From IMG/VR virus record IMGVR_UViG_3300029448_000160, positions 1-35,832 of that record: a stretch of DNA of 35,832 nt, one strand, 5' to 3'. Below, in pieces: positions 28,476 to 35,832 of the stretch. How positions within the stretch are numbered: the first letter of the stretch is position 1; each line of letters opens with the position of its first letter. Under the pieces are notes generated by a model. That model made no database searches. It saw nothing but the letters and a program-made list of their open reading frames with translations, and had not been told where the DNA came from. The position numbers were made by a program, and so were the translations under genes. The stretch is from a virus.

Positions 28476-30194
28476 ATGGCTAATGGATTATTTGCAACTA
28501 AAAACATAGGCACTCCTGGAGAAATCCAGAGGCTTATGCAGTTAGAACAAGAAAAGCGTATTCGAGACGCTGGTGCTGGCTTTAGTAACCCTCTGGTAAG
28601 AGCCCGTGCTATGGCGGGACAGGGTATGCAGGAGGCCATAAGTGGCATGGGTGCTGGGCTTACTGGACTTCTTGGAGGTCAGGAAAGAATACGTATGGAC
28701 CCTAGGATGCAAGAGGCCGTTAAGAGAGATAGAATAAGATCAACTTTAATGCAAAAGTACAAAGACGCTGAATCTGATGGAGACGTATCTTATGAAGACC
28801 GTATGGATATCGCTGATTATTTAGAAAAAAATGGATTTCCCATTGAAGCTGAGAGAGCCCGTGCTTCTGCAAGAGCTACGGAACTACATCCTCTTAAAAA
28901 AGATTTAATTAAAGCGCAATCAATTAAGGCAAGAAAAGGAAAAAGTGTTCAACATAGAAGTTGGACAAAAGATGAAAAGAAAACCATTACAAATCTTTTA
29001 ATGAAGGACAAAAGGTTTCTAGCCAAATATAAAGAAAGGTTCCCTGATGACTGGACACAAGGGCTTGGGCAGGGACCCAACGAAGAAAACCTAGATAAGG
29101 TTTTATTAGAGCTTTCAGCAATAAATCAAACTTTTGGAAATAGACTTGGACCGGGTCGGGCTCTTGAGGCATGGCGTTCAGGAATAACCCCAGATGTTTC
29201 AGATACACCAGGCACAGCAGGTACACCAGGTAATAAGGGACCAGGAAGAGTACTTAAACCTACAGTTACCGGACAACAAATTTCTGGTGGTACTGGTGCC
29301 GGTACTGCTACTCCCCCCGCTCCTGCTGCTGCTGCTGGTACACCCACACCTGCTTCTACACCTGCACCTGCACCTCAGATAACTTTAGGACAAGCGATGC
29401 AAGGTCAAAGACCACCTCAAGTTGGAACAGGAACACCTCAGGTTTTACAAAACATTCAAGCAACAAACCGAGCACGACAAGCAGCCGCTCCTAATTATCC
29501 TATGTTTGCTCCTCAACCCTCTGCGGTTGTGCCAGCAGCTCCTATTGCTGCCCCTTCGGCTGGTACAATACGTCCAGCAGTACAAGGACAAAGCATGGCT
29601 ATACCTCCAGCAACAACCGCTACTCCTCCTTCTGCTGCTTCAGTTGCTCCTCCTGCTCCTGCTGCTGCTCCTCCAGGTACAATACGTCCAGCAACTCCAG
29701 GGCAAAGTATGGCTATACCTCCAAAGGATACTCCTGATACTCCCGATGCTTTTACTCTACCTGACCAAGACCGTAAAGTCTTTGCACGTATTGAATCATC
29801 AGGTAAACCAACGGCAGTTAATGGAAAGTCTATAGGATTATATCAGTTTAAATATGAAACTGCTAAGGAATTAATGCCCGGAATTAAAAAGAAAGATTTG
29901 CTTAAGCCAGATATTCAAGAGGAACTTCTTGATAGATATATCCAAAAAAATGCTAAACAACTAGGTACTACAGACCCCTATGAACTGTACATGGCACATC
30001 AACAGGGCGTAAGAGGTTATAAAGAGTTGTTAAATATGAGGGATGTTAAAATTAAAGACATCCGTAATCCTGATAGAAAAAGAAATGTTATGAAAAACAG
30101 ACGCCCTGAAACTAAAGCAGATAAAAACGCAACTGTAGGTGACTTTTTAGATCAGTGGAAGAGTCACTATTACAAAATAAGAGAAGACCTGTAA
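28476..30194 (+). CDS. Internal virion protein with C-terminal lytic transglycosylase domain, 572 aa
   Basis: Ejected protein that probably opens peptidoglycan during DNA entry. N-terminal 240 residues are helical and basic. A Pro/Ala/Thr/Gly linker covers about 240-425, including two copies of a GTIRPA-x2-GQSMAIPP module. The C-terminal domain (about 430-545) reads VFARIESSGKPTAVNGKSIG then LYQF, with the catalytic Glu at residue 440 and the ESSG ... GLYQF pattern of SLT transglycosylases, as in T7 gp16. Good AAGAGGAATTTAAGA leader. The Leu-rich frame at 29422-29835 is a shadow of the linker. Confidence 0.87.
   Translation: MANGLFATKNIGTPGEIQRLMQLEQEKRIRDAGAGFSNPLVRARAMAGQGMQEAISGMGAGLTGLLGGQERIRMDPRMQEAVKRDRIRSTLMQKYKDAESDGDVSYEDRMDIADYLEKNGFPIEAERARASARATELHPLKKDLIKAQSIKARKGKSVQHRSWTKDEKKTITNLLMKDKRFLAKYKERFPDDWTQGLGQGPNEENLDKVLLELSAINQTFGNRLGPGRALEAWRSGITPDVSDTPGTAGTPGNKGPGRVLKPTVTGQQISGGTGAGTATPPAPAAAAGTPTPASTPAPAPQITLGQAMQGQRPPQVGTGTPQVLQNIQATNRARQAAAPNYPMFAPQPSAVVPAAPIAAPSAGTIRPAVQGQSMAIPPATTATPPSAASVAPPAPAAAPPGTIRPATPGQSMAIPPKDTPDTPDAFTLPDQDRKVFARIESSGKPTAVNGKSIGLYQFKYETAKELMPGIKKKDLLKPDIQEELLDRYIQKNAKQLGTTDPYELYMAHQQGVRGYKELLNMRDVKIKDIRNPDRKRNVMKNRRPETKADKNATVGDFLDQWKSHYYKIREDL
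29562..29723 (+). repeat. Two copies of a 48-bp coding repeat
   Basis: Copies at 29562-29609 and 29676-29723, 114 bp apart and in the same frame, both encoding GTIRPA-x2-GQSMAIPP within the Pro/Ala linker. Differences are concentrated in the two variable codons and a few third positions. Probably a duplicated linker module. Confidence 0.85.
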
Positions 30195-30198
30195 AAGC

Positions 30199-33054
30199 AT
30201 GTCAGAAAATTTTGTTCTCACATTAGAAGATATCCGTAACGACGAAGAGTTACAAGCCTATGGGTTAAAACCAGGAGATGAGTTGACTCCTGACGGAACA
30301 ATGGTGCGTAAGTTTTCGGAAATACAGGAACGTCAAGACTTAGGTATTGAATTAACTCAAGACGATATAGATGTTAATCCCTGGATGCAAGAGCAGGAAG
30401 TAGAGCCCGGAGATAGGTACGTAGATGGTGAAATAAAAAAAGACTTATCGGGTTCTTCTTGGGAACAATTTAAGTACCACTACGAAAAGTCTGGAGGAAT
30501 GACTGGATACCTAAAAGACATAGGAACTATTTATACGGGCATGGATTTCTATATGGATACTTCAGGTAAAACAGCAGAGCAAAAGTACGGAGAGGGTTTT
30601 GAGGAGGCTGCTCCTGAAGTTCGTAGGGAGATGCTCTTCAGGGCTAAGGAAAGACAACTTCAAGCTGAGTTTGGATCAGACTTTGAACCAGACCCCGGTA
30701 GTTTTGCTGGTATGGCGGGAGCATTTGCTGGAGAAGTTGTAGACCCTACGTCTTTGATACCGTTTATGGGAGGCGTTAAGGGTGCCTTTGCTACGGGAGC
30801 AGTACTAGGTGGAGCCTACAGTGCTTCTCAGGACATTGCTGAAAAAGGTACAGTTGATCCAGGTAAGATGGCAGTGACGGCAGGGGTAAGTGCCGTTATT
30901 CCTGGGGGTATAACTTTTGGTGCCAAAAAACTAGGACAACGAGCAGCTAGGAAAACCGTAGACAGAGTACAGGAAGCAGTTAATAGAGAGCTTGCGTCTC
31001 CTTGGGGTACTGTAAACGTGGATAATATACCTAGGATTGCAGCAGCAGCAGGGGTATCCCCAAGACAACTAGGGAAGTCTCTTGAACAATTTAATATGAC
31101 TCCTGAAAATATAGTTAATTTAGCTGTTCCTCAGTTTTCTCCGACTAAAGCAGTAGCTAAGGATAGTTACTTTTCTCGTCTACTTTCCCCTGGTATGGAT
31201 AAGTACATGGGTGTTCTTTCAACCCAGTTAAAAAACATATCCCCGTTCTTAGCCGGTAGACTTAGAAGACATGAATTTGATTTGGGCGTGGCAAACAATA
31301 CAGCTATGGATATTATACGGCCCTTTCAAGAACAGCTAAAGGCTATGGGCAATAGCCCCCTTAAGGTTGCCCTGACAAGAGAGTTAGGAAACGCAGACAG
31401 GTATGGGTTTGCCAGGGCCGAAAGCATTATGAACCAAGTAGACCCTAGTATGGTTCAAAACTTTCAAGGAGTCAAAAAGTTATTGACTGACATTAAAGAT
31501 GACTACATTAGGCAGTACGGTAAAGAAGCCTTTGGAGAGTTAGAAGATTACTTTCCTCGTTTAGTTGATGACCTGGACACTTTAAAGAAGGCTCTAAATC
31601 CAAAAAATCCAAAACACTTTGCTCCTTTTGACGATGCACTAAAAGCATACGCAAAAGAAAAAGGAATTTCTGTAAAAGAAATCCCACTAAATAAACAAGA
31701 TGAAATTAGTAACAGGGTGTTACTTGGCCGTGCTGCCAGCATGGAAAAACCCGGACCTAATGTAGCTAAACAGAGAAAACTTGAACTAACAGATGACCTT
31801 ATTCAGTACTATGCGTCACCAGAGAGAGCATTAGAAAATTATGTAAGAAGAGGAATTAACACTACAAGGACTAATGATTTTCTTGGCGCAAAGAACCTTG
31901 TGTTCTCTAAAGATTTAGAAGAGTTAGACTTTTCAGGAACAGTAGGAAGTTATATTAACAGAGAGATAAATCTTAGAAAGTTAGACGGGAAACAACAGCA
32001 AGCTATAGAGGACTTGCTTAAGGCTAGGTTTATAGATGGCGAAACTCCTATGGGAAAACTAACGTCAGCCATTAAAGAATCTGGATATCTATATACCATT
32101 GCTAATCCTACCTCTGCTCTTGTTCAGTTAGGTGACATAGCAATTACAGCCGCACTTAAGGGTTCGTTTAACACCTTTACTTCTATGGTACTTCCAAAGA
32201 GAATTAAAATGTCTGACGTTATGGAGGCTCAGATATCCAAAGAGTTTAACGATCCGTCTATATTTGCAAAGGCATTAGAGAAGGCCTTTACTGTTAGTGG
32301 ATTTAGAGCAGTAGACCGTTTGGGTAAAGAGACAGTACTTAATGCCTCCTTTAAATTTAATTCTAGGCTGGCAAGAAAGTCTCCAGAAAAATTTAAAAAG
32401 AAATGGGAAGATACTTTTCCAGATAATATAGATCGAGTTATGGATGACTTTAGAAACAAAAGAGTAACAGACGATACGTTGTTTGTTTTGTTTAATGAGT
32501 TGTCTGACCAACAACCTATCTCGTTTTCAGAACTTCCTCCAGGTGCATTGGACTCTAAGTTAAGACTTCTGTATATGCTTAAGTCCTTTACATTAAAACA
32601 AATGGATGTTGTTCGTAGGGAAGTAGTGCAAGAGTACAAGAAAGGAAATAAAACACAAGCTGCTATGACTGCGTTTAGACTGGGAACCTATCTTTCTTTA
32701 GCTGGCTTAGGTATTAACCAAGTACGTATGATCCTACGTGGAGAAGAACTACTGGAGCCAGAAGAATTACCTACAGAAGCACTGTGGTCCTTGTTGGGTG
32801 TCTATGGGTTAAGTAAGTTTACTACTGACAAGTATCTTAAACGAGGAGAGATTGGTCAGGCTGCTGCTAATACTTTATTTCCTCCGCTTACTCTAGCAGA
32901 CAATATAGCCAAGGGAGTTATTGACGCTAACAACGAAGACTCAGAAACACTTAAGGGCCTCAAGACTATCCCTGTATTTGGAGACCTATTCTATATGTGG
33001 TTTGGAGGGGGTGCTGAGAAGGCCATAGAAAGACGTGAAGGGACCAGAGACTAA
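30199..33054 (+). CDS. Large internal virion/ejection protein (gp16-like size), 951 aa
   Basis: The largest protein, predicted to be ejected with the DNA. Seen: acidic N-terminus, a hydrophobic Gly/Ala region near 180-240 (FAGMAGAFAGEVVDPTSLIP, FATGAVLGGAYSASQDIAEK, AVTAGVSAVIPGGITFGAKK) that could span a membrane, and a long helical, basic C-terminal part. No catalytic motif was recognised; the transglycosylase lies in the preceding gene instead. Coupled by TAATG to the next gene. Weak ribosome-binding site at the start, so translation may depend on the upstream gene. Confidence 0.82.
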   Translation: MSENFVLTLEDIRNDEELQAYGLKPGDELTPDGTMVRKFSEIQERQDLGIELTQDDIDVNPWMQEQEVEPGDRYVDGEIKKDLSGSSWEQFKYHYEKSGGMTGYLKDIGTIYTGMDFYMDTSGKTAEQKYGEGFEEAAPEVRREMLFRAKERQLQAEFGSDFEPDPGSFAGMAGAFAGEVVDPTSLIPFMGGVKGAFATGAVLGGAYSASQDIAEKGTVDPGKMAVTAGVSAVIPGGITFGAKKLGQRAARKTVDRVQEAVNRELASPWGTVNVDNIPRIAAAAGVSPRQLGKSLEQFNMTPENIVNLAVPQFSPTKAVAKDSYFSRLLSPGMDKYMGVLSTQLKNISPFLAGRLRRHEFDLGVANNTAMDIIRPFQEQLKAMGNSPLKVALTRELGNADRYGFARAESIMNQVDPSMVQNFQGVKKLLTDIKDDYIRQYGKEAFGELEDYFPRLVDDLDTLKKALNPKNPKHFAPFDDALKAYAKEKGISVKEIPLNKQDEISNRVLLGRAASMEKPGPNVAKQRKLELTDDLIQYYASPERALENYVRRGINTTRTNDFLGAKNLVFSKDLEELDFSGTVGSYINREINLRKLDGKQQQAIEDLLKARFIDGETPMGKLTSAIKESGYLYTIANPTSALVQLGDIAITAALKGSFNTFTSMVLPKRIKMSDVMEAQISKEFNDPSIFAKALEKAFTVSGFRAVDRLGKETVLNASFKFNSRLARKSPEKFKKKWEDTFPDNIDRVMDDFRNKRVTDDTLFVLFNELSDQQPISFSELPPGALDSKLRLLYMLKSFTLKQMDVVRREVVQEYKKGNKTQAAMTAFRLGTYLSLAGLGINQVRMILRGEELLEPEELPTEALWSLLGVYGLSKFTTDKYLKRGEIGQAAANTLFPPLTLADNIAKGVIDANNEDSETLKGLKTIPVFGDLFYMWFGGGAEKAIERREGTRD

Positions 33055-34445
33055 TGGCTGAGAAAGGGTTATTTGATAAGGCCGCTGACGTATCTCAGGA
33101 TGTATGGGACAATATGTCTAATTTAGATCGTGCGGCTCTTTTATCCGCTCCTCTTCCTATAATTGGAGATATACTAGGAGCAGTTGCGGATGGTGTAGCT
33201 ATTGCTAAAGATCCCTCTGCTATGAACATAGCTCTTGGTGCTGCTGGTTTGTTACCTTTTGTACCTAGTGGAAGTGTTACTAGAACAATGCGTCAGGCTT
33301 TAGCTCAAGCCCCTAATGATTTACCTGGATTTTATGGAGGAAAATTTAAAAGAGCCGGAGCAGCAGGAGGAGGAGCATTAAGAGGAGCAAGAAATCTTGT
33401 AGAAGCTAGGTATTCTCCAACCGCCAGAGGATTGTTTCAAGAACAAGGAGTATCGGTAGCAGATACAAGAGCCGCCAGACAAGCTATGAAAGAGTTTAGC
33501 GATCCCAACGTAGGGACTGAGGCAGGGAAAAAAGTAATTGGACAATTTAGACAGTCTACGTTGTTTGGTCAACAGTATAAAGACCCCTCTAAATTTCAAA
33601 AGATTTCTGAGGGAGCATCAGAAGTAGCATTTGCAGATAGGTTTGGAGCAAAAGAATACTATGATATTATGGAGGGAGCAACTTCATTAACACGTAAAGA
33701 TTTAAACTCTGTTTTTAATGAAATAAAAAAGGTTCAGAAAGTTAATCCCAACAAAAAATATCAGATGACTGTGCGAAGAACTAATACTCAAGCCGCAGGA
33801 AACTTAGATAGATATGTTTATACAAGAAAAATTTTTGGGGGTGAATCTTTATCTGGGTTAAAAAAAATATTTAATGGGAAACCTTTTAAGACAAACAAAG
33901 AATTTTTAGATGCTTTAAAAAACAAAGGTATAGGCGTAAGAAATCCTGAAGAAGTTCTTAAGGGTAGGCCAGCCATAGTAACTGGAAATGTTAAATCAGA
34001 CGCAAGAGAATTAGGAGGAATAAACTACATGACGGCCATTAAAAAAGATGGCACTCTTTCAAGTTTTATGAATGACGAACATGATTTATTTATAATGAAA
34101 GCTCCTAAAGCAGATAGAATGTTAAATGTTTCTACTCCTATTGTCGTAGATATTTTACAAAAAGGTAAGAAATCAGATTCAATTAAAAAGTCTCAGGCAT
34201 CCTTAAAGGCCAGTAAACAAACAAGAGCAAAACAAATACAACAGAAGTTAGCAAAGTACCCTGGAGTAGATACCTCACTTAAAACTCCTTCAGGAATGAC
34301 AAGAGAACAATTTTATGCAGTTCAAGCAGTAGCAAAAATGAAACCTAGTAATCCAGATTACTCAAGAATTTTAAAAGAAGCAGGATTGTTTACACCTTTA
34401 AGAGCAGCTAAAGTAACAGTAAGGCAAGAAGAGGAGCAGCAGTAA
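33054..34445 (+). CDS. Late virion-region protein, 463 aa
   Basis: Unrecognised function. A hydrophobic N-terminal segment near 30-75 (LLSAPLPIIGDILGAVADGV, ALGAAGLLPFVPSG) resembles those of ejected internal proteins; the rest is very Lys/Arg-rich (for example NEIKKVQKVNPNKKYQMTVR). The gene is markedly AT-rich (16 of 60 G+C at 33841-33900) compared with the preceding genes, so it may be a later acquisition. It is coupled by TAATG at both ends. An ejected protein acting in the host is possible. Confidence 0.75.
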   Translation: MAEKGLFDKAADVSQDVWDNMSNLDRAALLSAPLPIIGDILGAVADGVAIAKDPSAMNIALGAAGLLPFVPSGSVTRTMRQALAQAPNDLPGFYGGKFKRAGAAGGGALRGARNLVEARYSPTARGLFQEQGVSVADTRAARQAMKEFSDPNVGTEAGKKVIGQFRQSTLFGQQYKDPSKFQKISEGASEVAFADRFGAKEYYDIMEGATSLTRKDLNSVFNEIKKVQKVNPNKKYQMTVRRTNTQAAGNLDRYVYTRKIFGGESLSGLKKIFNGKPFKTNKEFLDALKNKGIGVRNPEEVLKGRPAIVTGNVKSDARELGGINYMTAIKKDGTLSSFMNDEHDLFIMKAPKADRMLNVSTPIVVDILQKGKKSDSIKKSQASLKASKQTRAKQIQQKLAKYPGVDTSLKTPSGMTREQFYAVQAVAKMKPSNPDYSRILKEAGLFTPLRAAKVTVRQEEEQQ

Positions 34446-34621
34446 TGGCTAAAGGTGTAAAGCATTACTTCAAAGACGGGACTGAACACAAAGGCGGGAT
34501 GCACAAGATGCCCAACGGTCAGCTACACTCAGGTAAAACTCACGGCAAGACTAGCAAACGCCTGTATCACTTTGGAAACCTATCAAAGACGGCTAAGGTA
34601 AAGGCGAAGAAACGTGGCTAA
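34445..34621 (+). CDS. His/Lys-rich small protein, 58 aa
   Basis: MAKGVKHYFKDGTEHKGGMH, then KMPNGQLHSGKTHGKTSKRL and a Lys-rich end. Six His and many Gly/Lys. The HYF-x-DG-x-x-(H/Y)-x-GG-x-HKMP-(N/D)G pattern recurs in marine phages, function unknown; a metal-binding or DNA-contact role is possible. TAATG coupling with the preceding gene makes translation likely. Confidence 0.75.
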   Translation: MAKGVKHYFKDGTEHKGGMHKMPNGQLHSGKTHGKTSKRLYHFGNLSKTAKVKAKKRG

Positions 34622-34685
34622 GAAGACTGGTCCAGGTAGAGTTAAGTGGTCAGTGACCGCATCAGGAAAGAATAGGAAGGCATAA
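34614..34685 (+). CDS. Possible basic micro-protein, 23 aa
   Basis: GTG start at 34614 within the end of the previous gene, then AKKTGPGRVKWSVTASGKNR and a stop coupled by TAATG to the next gene. Compact arrangement and basic, protein-like sequence are the only support; it may be untranslated spacer. Confidence 0.4.
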   Translation: MAKKTGPGRVKWSVTASGKNRKA

Positions 34686-34801
34686 TGAAACAGAAGATTA
34701 TCAAACTTGTTTGTTTTGTGTTTGGTCATAAGAACCCAGGAAGCAACGAAAGCAGGTTCATCTGCTCCCGTTGCGACCTAGATATTATTACTATTCGTTA
34801 G
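34685..34801 (+). CDS. DUF1660-like small zinc-binding protein, 38 aa
   Basis: MKQKIIKLVCFVFGHKNPGS, then a CSRC pair near residues 27-30. The C-x3-GHK ... C-x-RC arrangement is the DUF1660 phage/prophage pattern and would bind zinc. Function unknown. Last gene of the rightward arm; its 3' end overlaps by 11 nt the end of the convergent 45-aa gene. Confidence 0.62.
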   Translation: MKQKIIKLVCFVFGHKNPGSNESRFICSRCDLDIITIR

Positions 34802-34928
34802 ATTTTCCAGAGAGATACTTAGGAATATTTTTGTTTTTACCATCCGCCCAATTTCTAAAGTGAACCGTGTGTCTCCACCAGCATCTCAAGCCCCACCTAA
34901 ACCAGTACTTAATTCTTTTTAACCGCAT
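34791..34928 (-). CDS. Possible Trp/Arg-rich small protein after nrdJ, 45 aa
   Basis: ATG 34928 overlaps the reductase stop by 10 nt. Reads MRLKRIKYWFRWGLRCWWRH, then TVHFRNWADGKNKNIPKYLS and GKSNE. Very basic and aromatic, as in some membrane-active or nucleic-acid-binding peptides. It fills the otherwise empty convergent gap, keeping the dense coding. The Shine-Dalgarno is weak (AAAAGA), so confidence is moderate. Confidence 0.45.
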   Translation of the reverse strand: MRLKRIKYWFRWGLRCWWRHTVHFRNWADGKNKNIPKYLSGKSNE

Positions 34929-35832
34929 TCTTTTGTACCAGTTTCGGGGTCAATGTAACAGGCAGCACCCTCTGTCTGTGGTTCATCGGCCACATTAAGA
35001 ATACCATAGCGTTTACCTGCCAGCCTGAAGGTAGTCACACCCTTTAGCTTACCCTTCCATCCCTTCATGTACACATCCTTGAACTCATCAAAGGTTACTG
35101 CGTCTCCTACGTTAATAGTCTTGGAACACGCGCTGTCTACGAAGGGCTGCACTGCAATCTGAATAGCAAGGTGGTCGTCTACTGACAGGTCGTTGGCTAC
35201 CTCACCCTGTAGATTATACTTATCATGTACGTAGTCCTTCATCTTCATAATGACGGGACCTTCTGGTAACTGCACAGTCCTGTCGTACTCCAAGGCAAAC
35301 ACAGGTTCAATCCCGCTGCTTACGTTGTCAGCGGTAAAGCTAATGGTTCCTGTGGGTGCTATGGAAATCAAGTGACTGTTCCTCATGCCCTGCTTCTTGA
35401 TCTTTGCCTTTAGTTCCTCGGGAAACTTGGATACGAACCCACTCTCCAGATACCCCGTCTCCTTGAACTTAGGAAATGATCCCTTCTCCACTGCAAGGTC
35501 TGAGCTTGCCTCGTAACAGGCATGGGTCAGCGTCTTCATAATCTTCTTGGTAAACTTAACGGACTCAGGAGAGCCATAGGAGAGATCCATAAGAGTGAAG
35601 GCGTTGGCTAGGCCAGTGATCCCTATGCCTATCCTACGGGTCCTCTGATGCTCCTTACGCTGCTCTTCAAGAGGGTACTGTGTACGATCAATGACGTTAT
35701 CCATAGCACGTACAACGTGGGCAATATCTGCCTTAAATTGTTGATAGTCAAACGCAAAATAGGTAGGCGTGATGTACCGTGGCAGATTAAAGGAGCCCAG
35801 AAGACAGGCACCGAAGGGAGGCAGGGGCTGCT
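34919..35832 (-). CDS. nrdJ: Class II ribonucleotide reductase, C-terminal part (gene cut by window end)
   Basis: Continuation of the gene whose start is at 965. Reads from the finger loop (QPLPPFGACLLGSFNL) through IGITGLANAF, SIAPTGTISFTADNVSSGIE, DSACSKTINV and a C-terminal ACYIDPETGTKECG, where the last cysteines would act as the thiol shuttle that reduces the active-site disulfide. Counting 965-1 plus 35654-34919 gives 1701 nt, exactly 567 codons, confirming the join. In the overlap this copy encodes TYFAFDYQQFKADIA where the left copy has DFEFDYEQFNADIP, so the two ends represent different alleles. Confidence 0.93.
   Translation of the reverse strand, partial: QPLPPFGACLLGSFNLPRYITPTYFAFDYQQFKADIAHVVRAMDNVIDRTQYPLEEQRKEHQRTRRIGIGITGLANAFTLMDLSYGSPESVKFTKKIMKTLTHACYEASSDLAVEKGSFPKFKETGYLESGFVSKFPEELKAKIKKQGMRNSHLISIAPTGTISFTADNVSSGIEPVFALEYDRTVQLPEGPVIMKMKDYVHDKYNLQGEVANDLSVDDHLAIQIAVQPFVDSACSKTINVGDAVTFDEFKDVYMKGWKGKLKGVTTFRLAGKRYGILNVADEPQTEGAACYIDPETGTKECG
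35655..35832. repeat. Right copy of the diverged terminal overlap
   Basis: Pairs with 1-178 (65 identical bases, a diverged block 35720-35768 with one extra codon, then 44 identical bases, then synonymous changes only). Lies within nrdJ. Confidence 0.9.

Noticed and set aside
29422-29835. Leucine-rich 137-aa frame
   Set aside because: Alternate-frame reading of the Pro/Ala linker codons of the transglycosylase protein.
1-35832. Phage RNA polymerase, integrase, tRNA genes or CRISPR arrays
   Set aside because: Searched for by eye; no single-subunit polymerase, recombinase motifs, cloverleaf-like sequence or regularly spaced repeats were seen.

Overview
The window reads as an almost complete genome of a virulent, tailed, podovirus-like phage, linearised inside its ribonucleotide reductase gene. 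A class II (B12-dependent) reductase starts at 965 on the minus strand, runs off base 1, and resumes at the right end (34919-35832, minus strand). Bases 1-178 align with 35655-35832. Joining the two ends there gives one uninterrupted frame of 566 residues, so the molecule is about 35.65 kb and circularly closed or circularly permuted. The two copies of the overlap are not identical, so the ends carry two different alleles. No integrase, repressor/excision cassette, tRNA or CRISPR array was found, and no phage RNA polymerase. T7-type replication proteins without an RNA polymerase, together with a class II reductase and ThyX, are typical of marine podoviruses of alphaproteobacteria (SIO1/cobavirus-like roseophages, HTVC010P-like phages). 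The host is an inference.

The layout is two divergent arms leaving a control region at about 11.66-12.32 kb. The left arm is transcribed leftward from a sigma70-like promoter (TTGACC-16-TATAAT) and is the early/replication arm. In order it holds a 327-aa early protein, small proteins, a Cys-rich Gp88-like protein, tiny membrane peptides, a winged-helix protein, a gp2.5-like ssDNA-binding protein, a gp4-like primase-helicase, an HNH endonuclease, a T7-like DNA polymerase, a PD-(D/E)XK nuclease, endonuclease I, ThyX, a DUF6378 protein and the reductase. The right arm, from a TTGACT-17-TATAAT promoter, holds packaging (DUF5681 protein, large terminase), portal, scaffold, capsid, tail fibre genes, lysis genes (holin, GH24 endolysin), the tail tube adaptor and nozzle, and ejected internal proteins including one with a lytic transglycosylase domain. 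The arms converge at about 34.8 kb.

The genes form a coherent lytic programme. The nucleases release host nucleotides, the reductase and ThyX make dNTPs, and the polymerase, helicase and SSB replicate. The SSB and helicase both end in an acidic tail plus Phe, as in T7. Genes are tightly packed with ATGA/TAATG couplings, implying long polycistronic messages and translational coupling.

The most unusual signal is a 15-bp palindrome, CTGGGA-N3-TCCCAG. In three places on the leftward strand it is followed by AAAA, a Shine-Dalgarno and a start codon at a constant 17-18 nt. One of the three sits inside the primase-helicase gene, before Met68. There it would produce a helicase lacking the zinc finger, the counterpart of T7 gp4B. 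Two more copies of the palindrome lie in the divergent control region. This looks like a regulatory cassette specific to this phage group. The control region also carries repeated (C/T)(C/T)TNAGAA octamers and a 15-bp tandem repeat, and is the best candidate for the replication origin.
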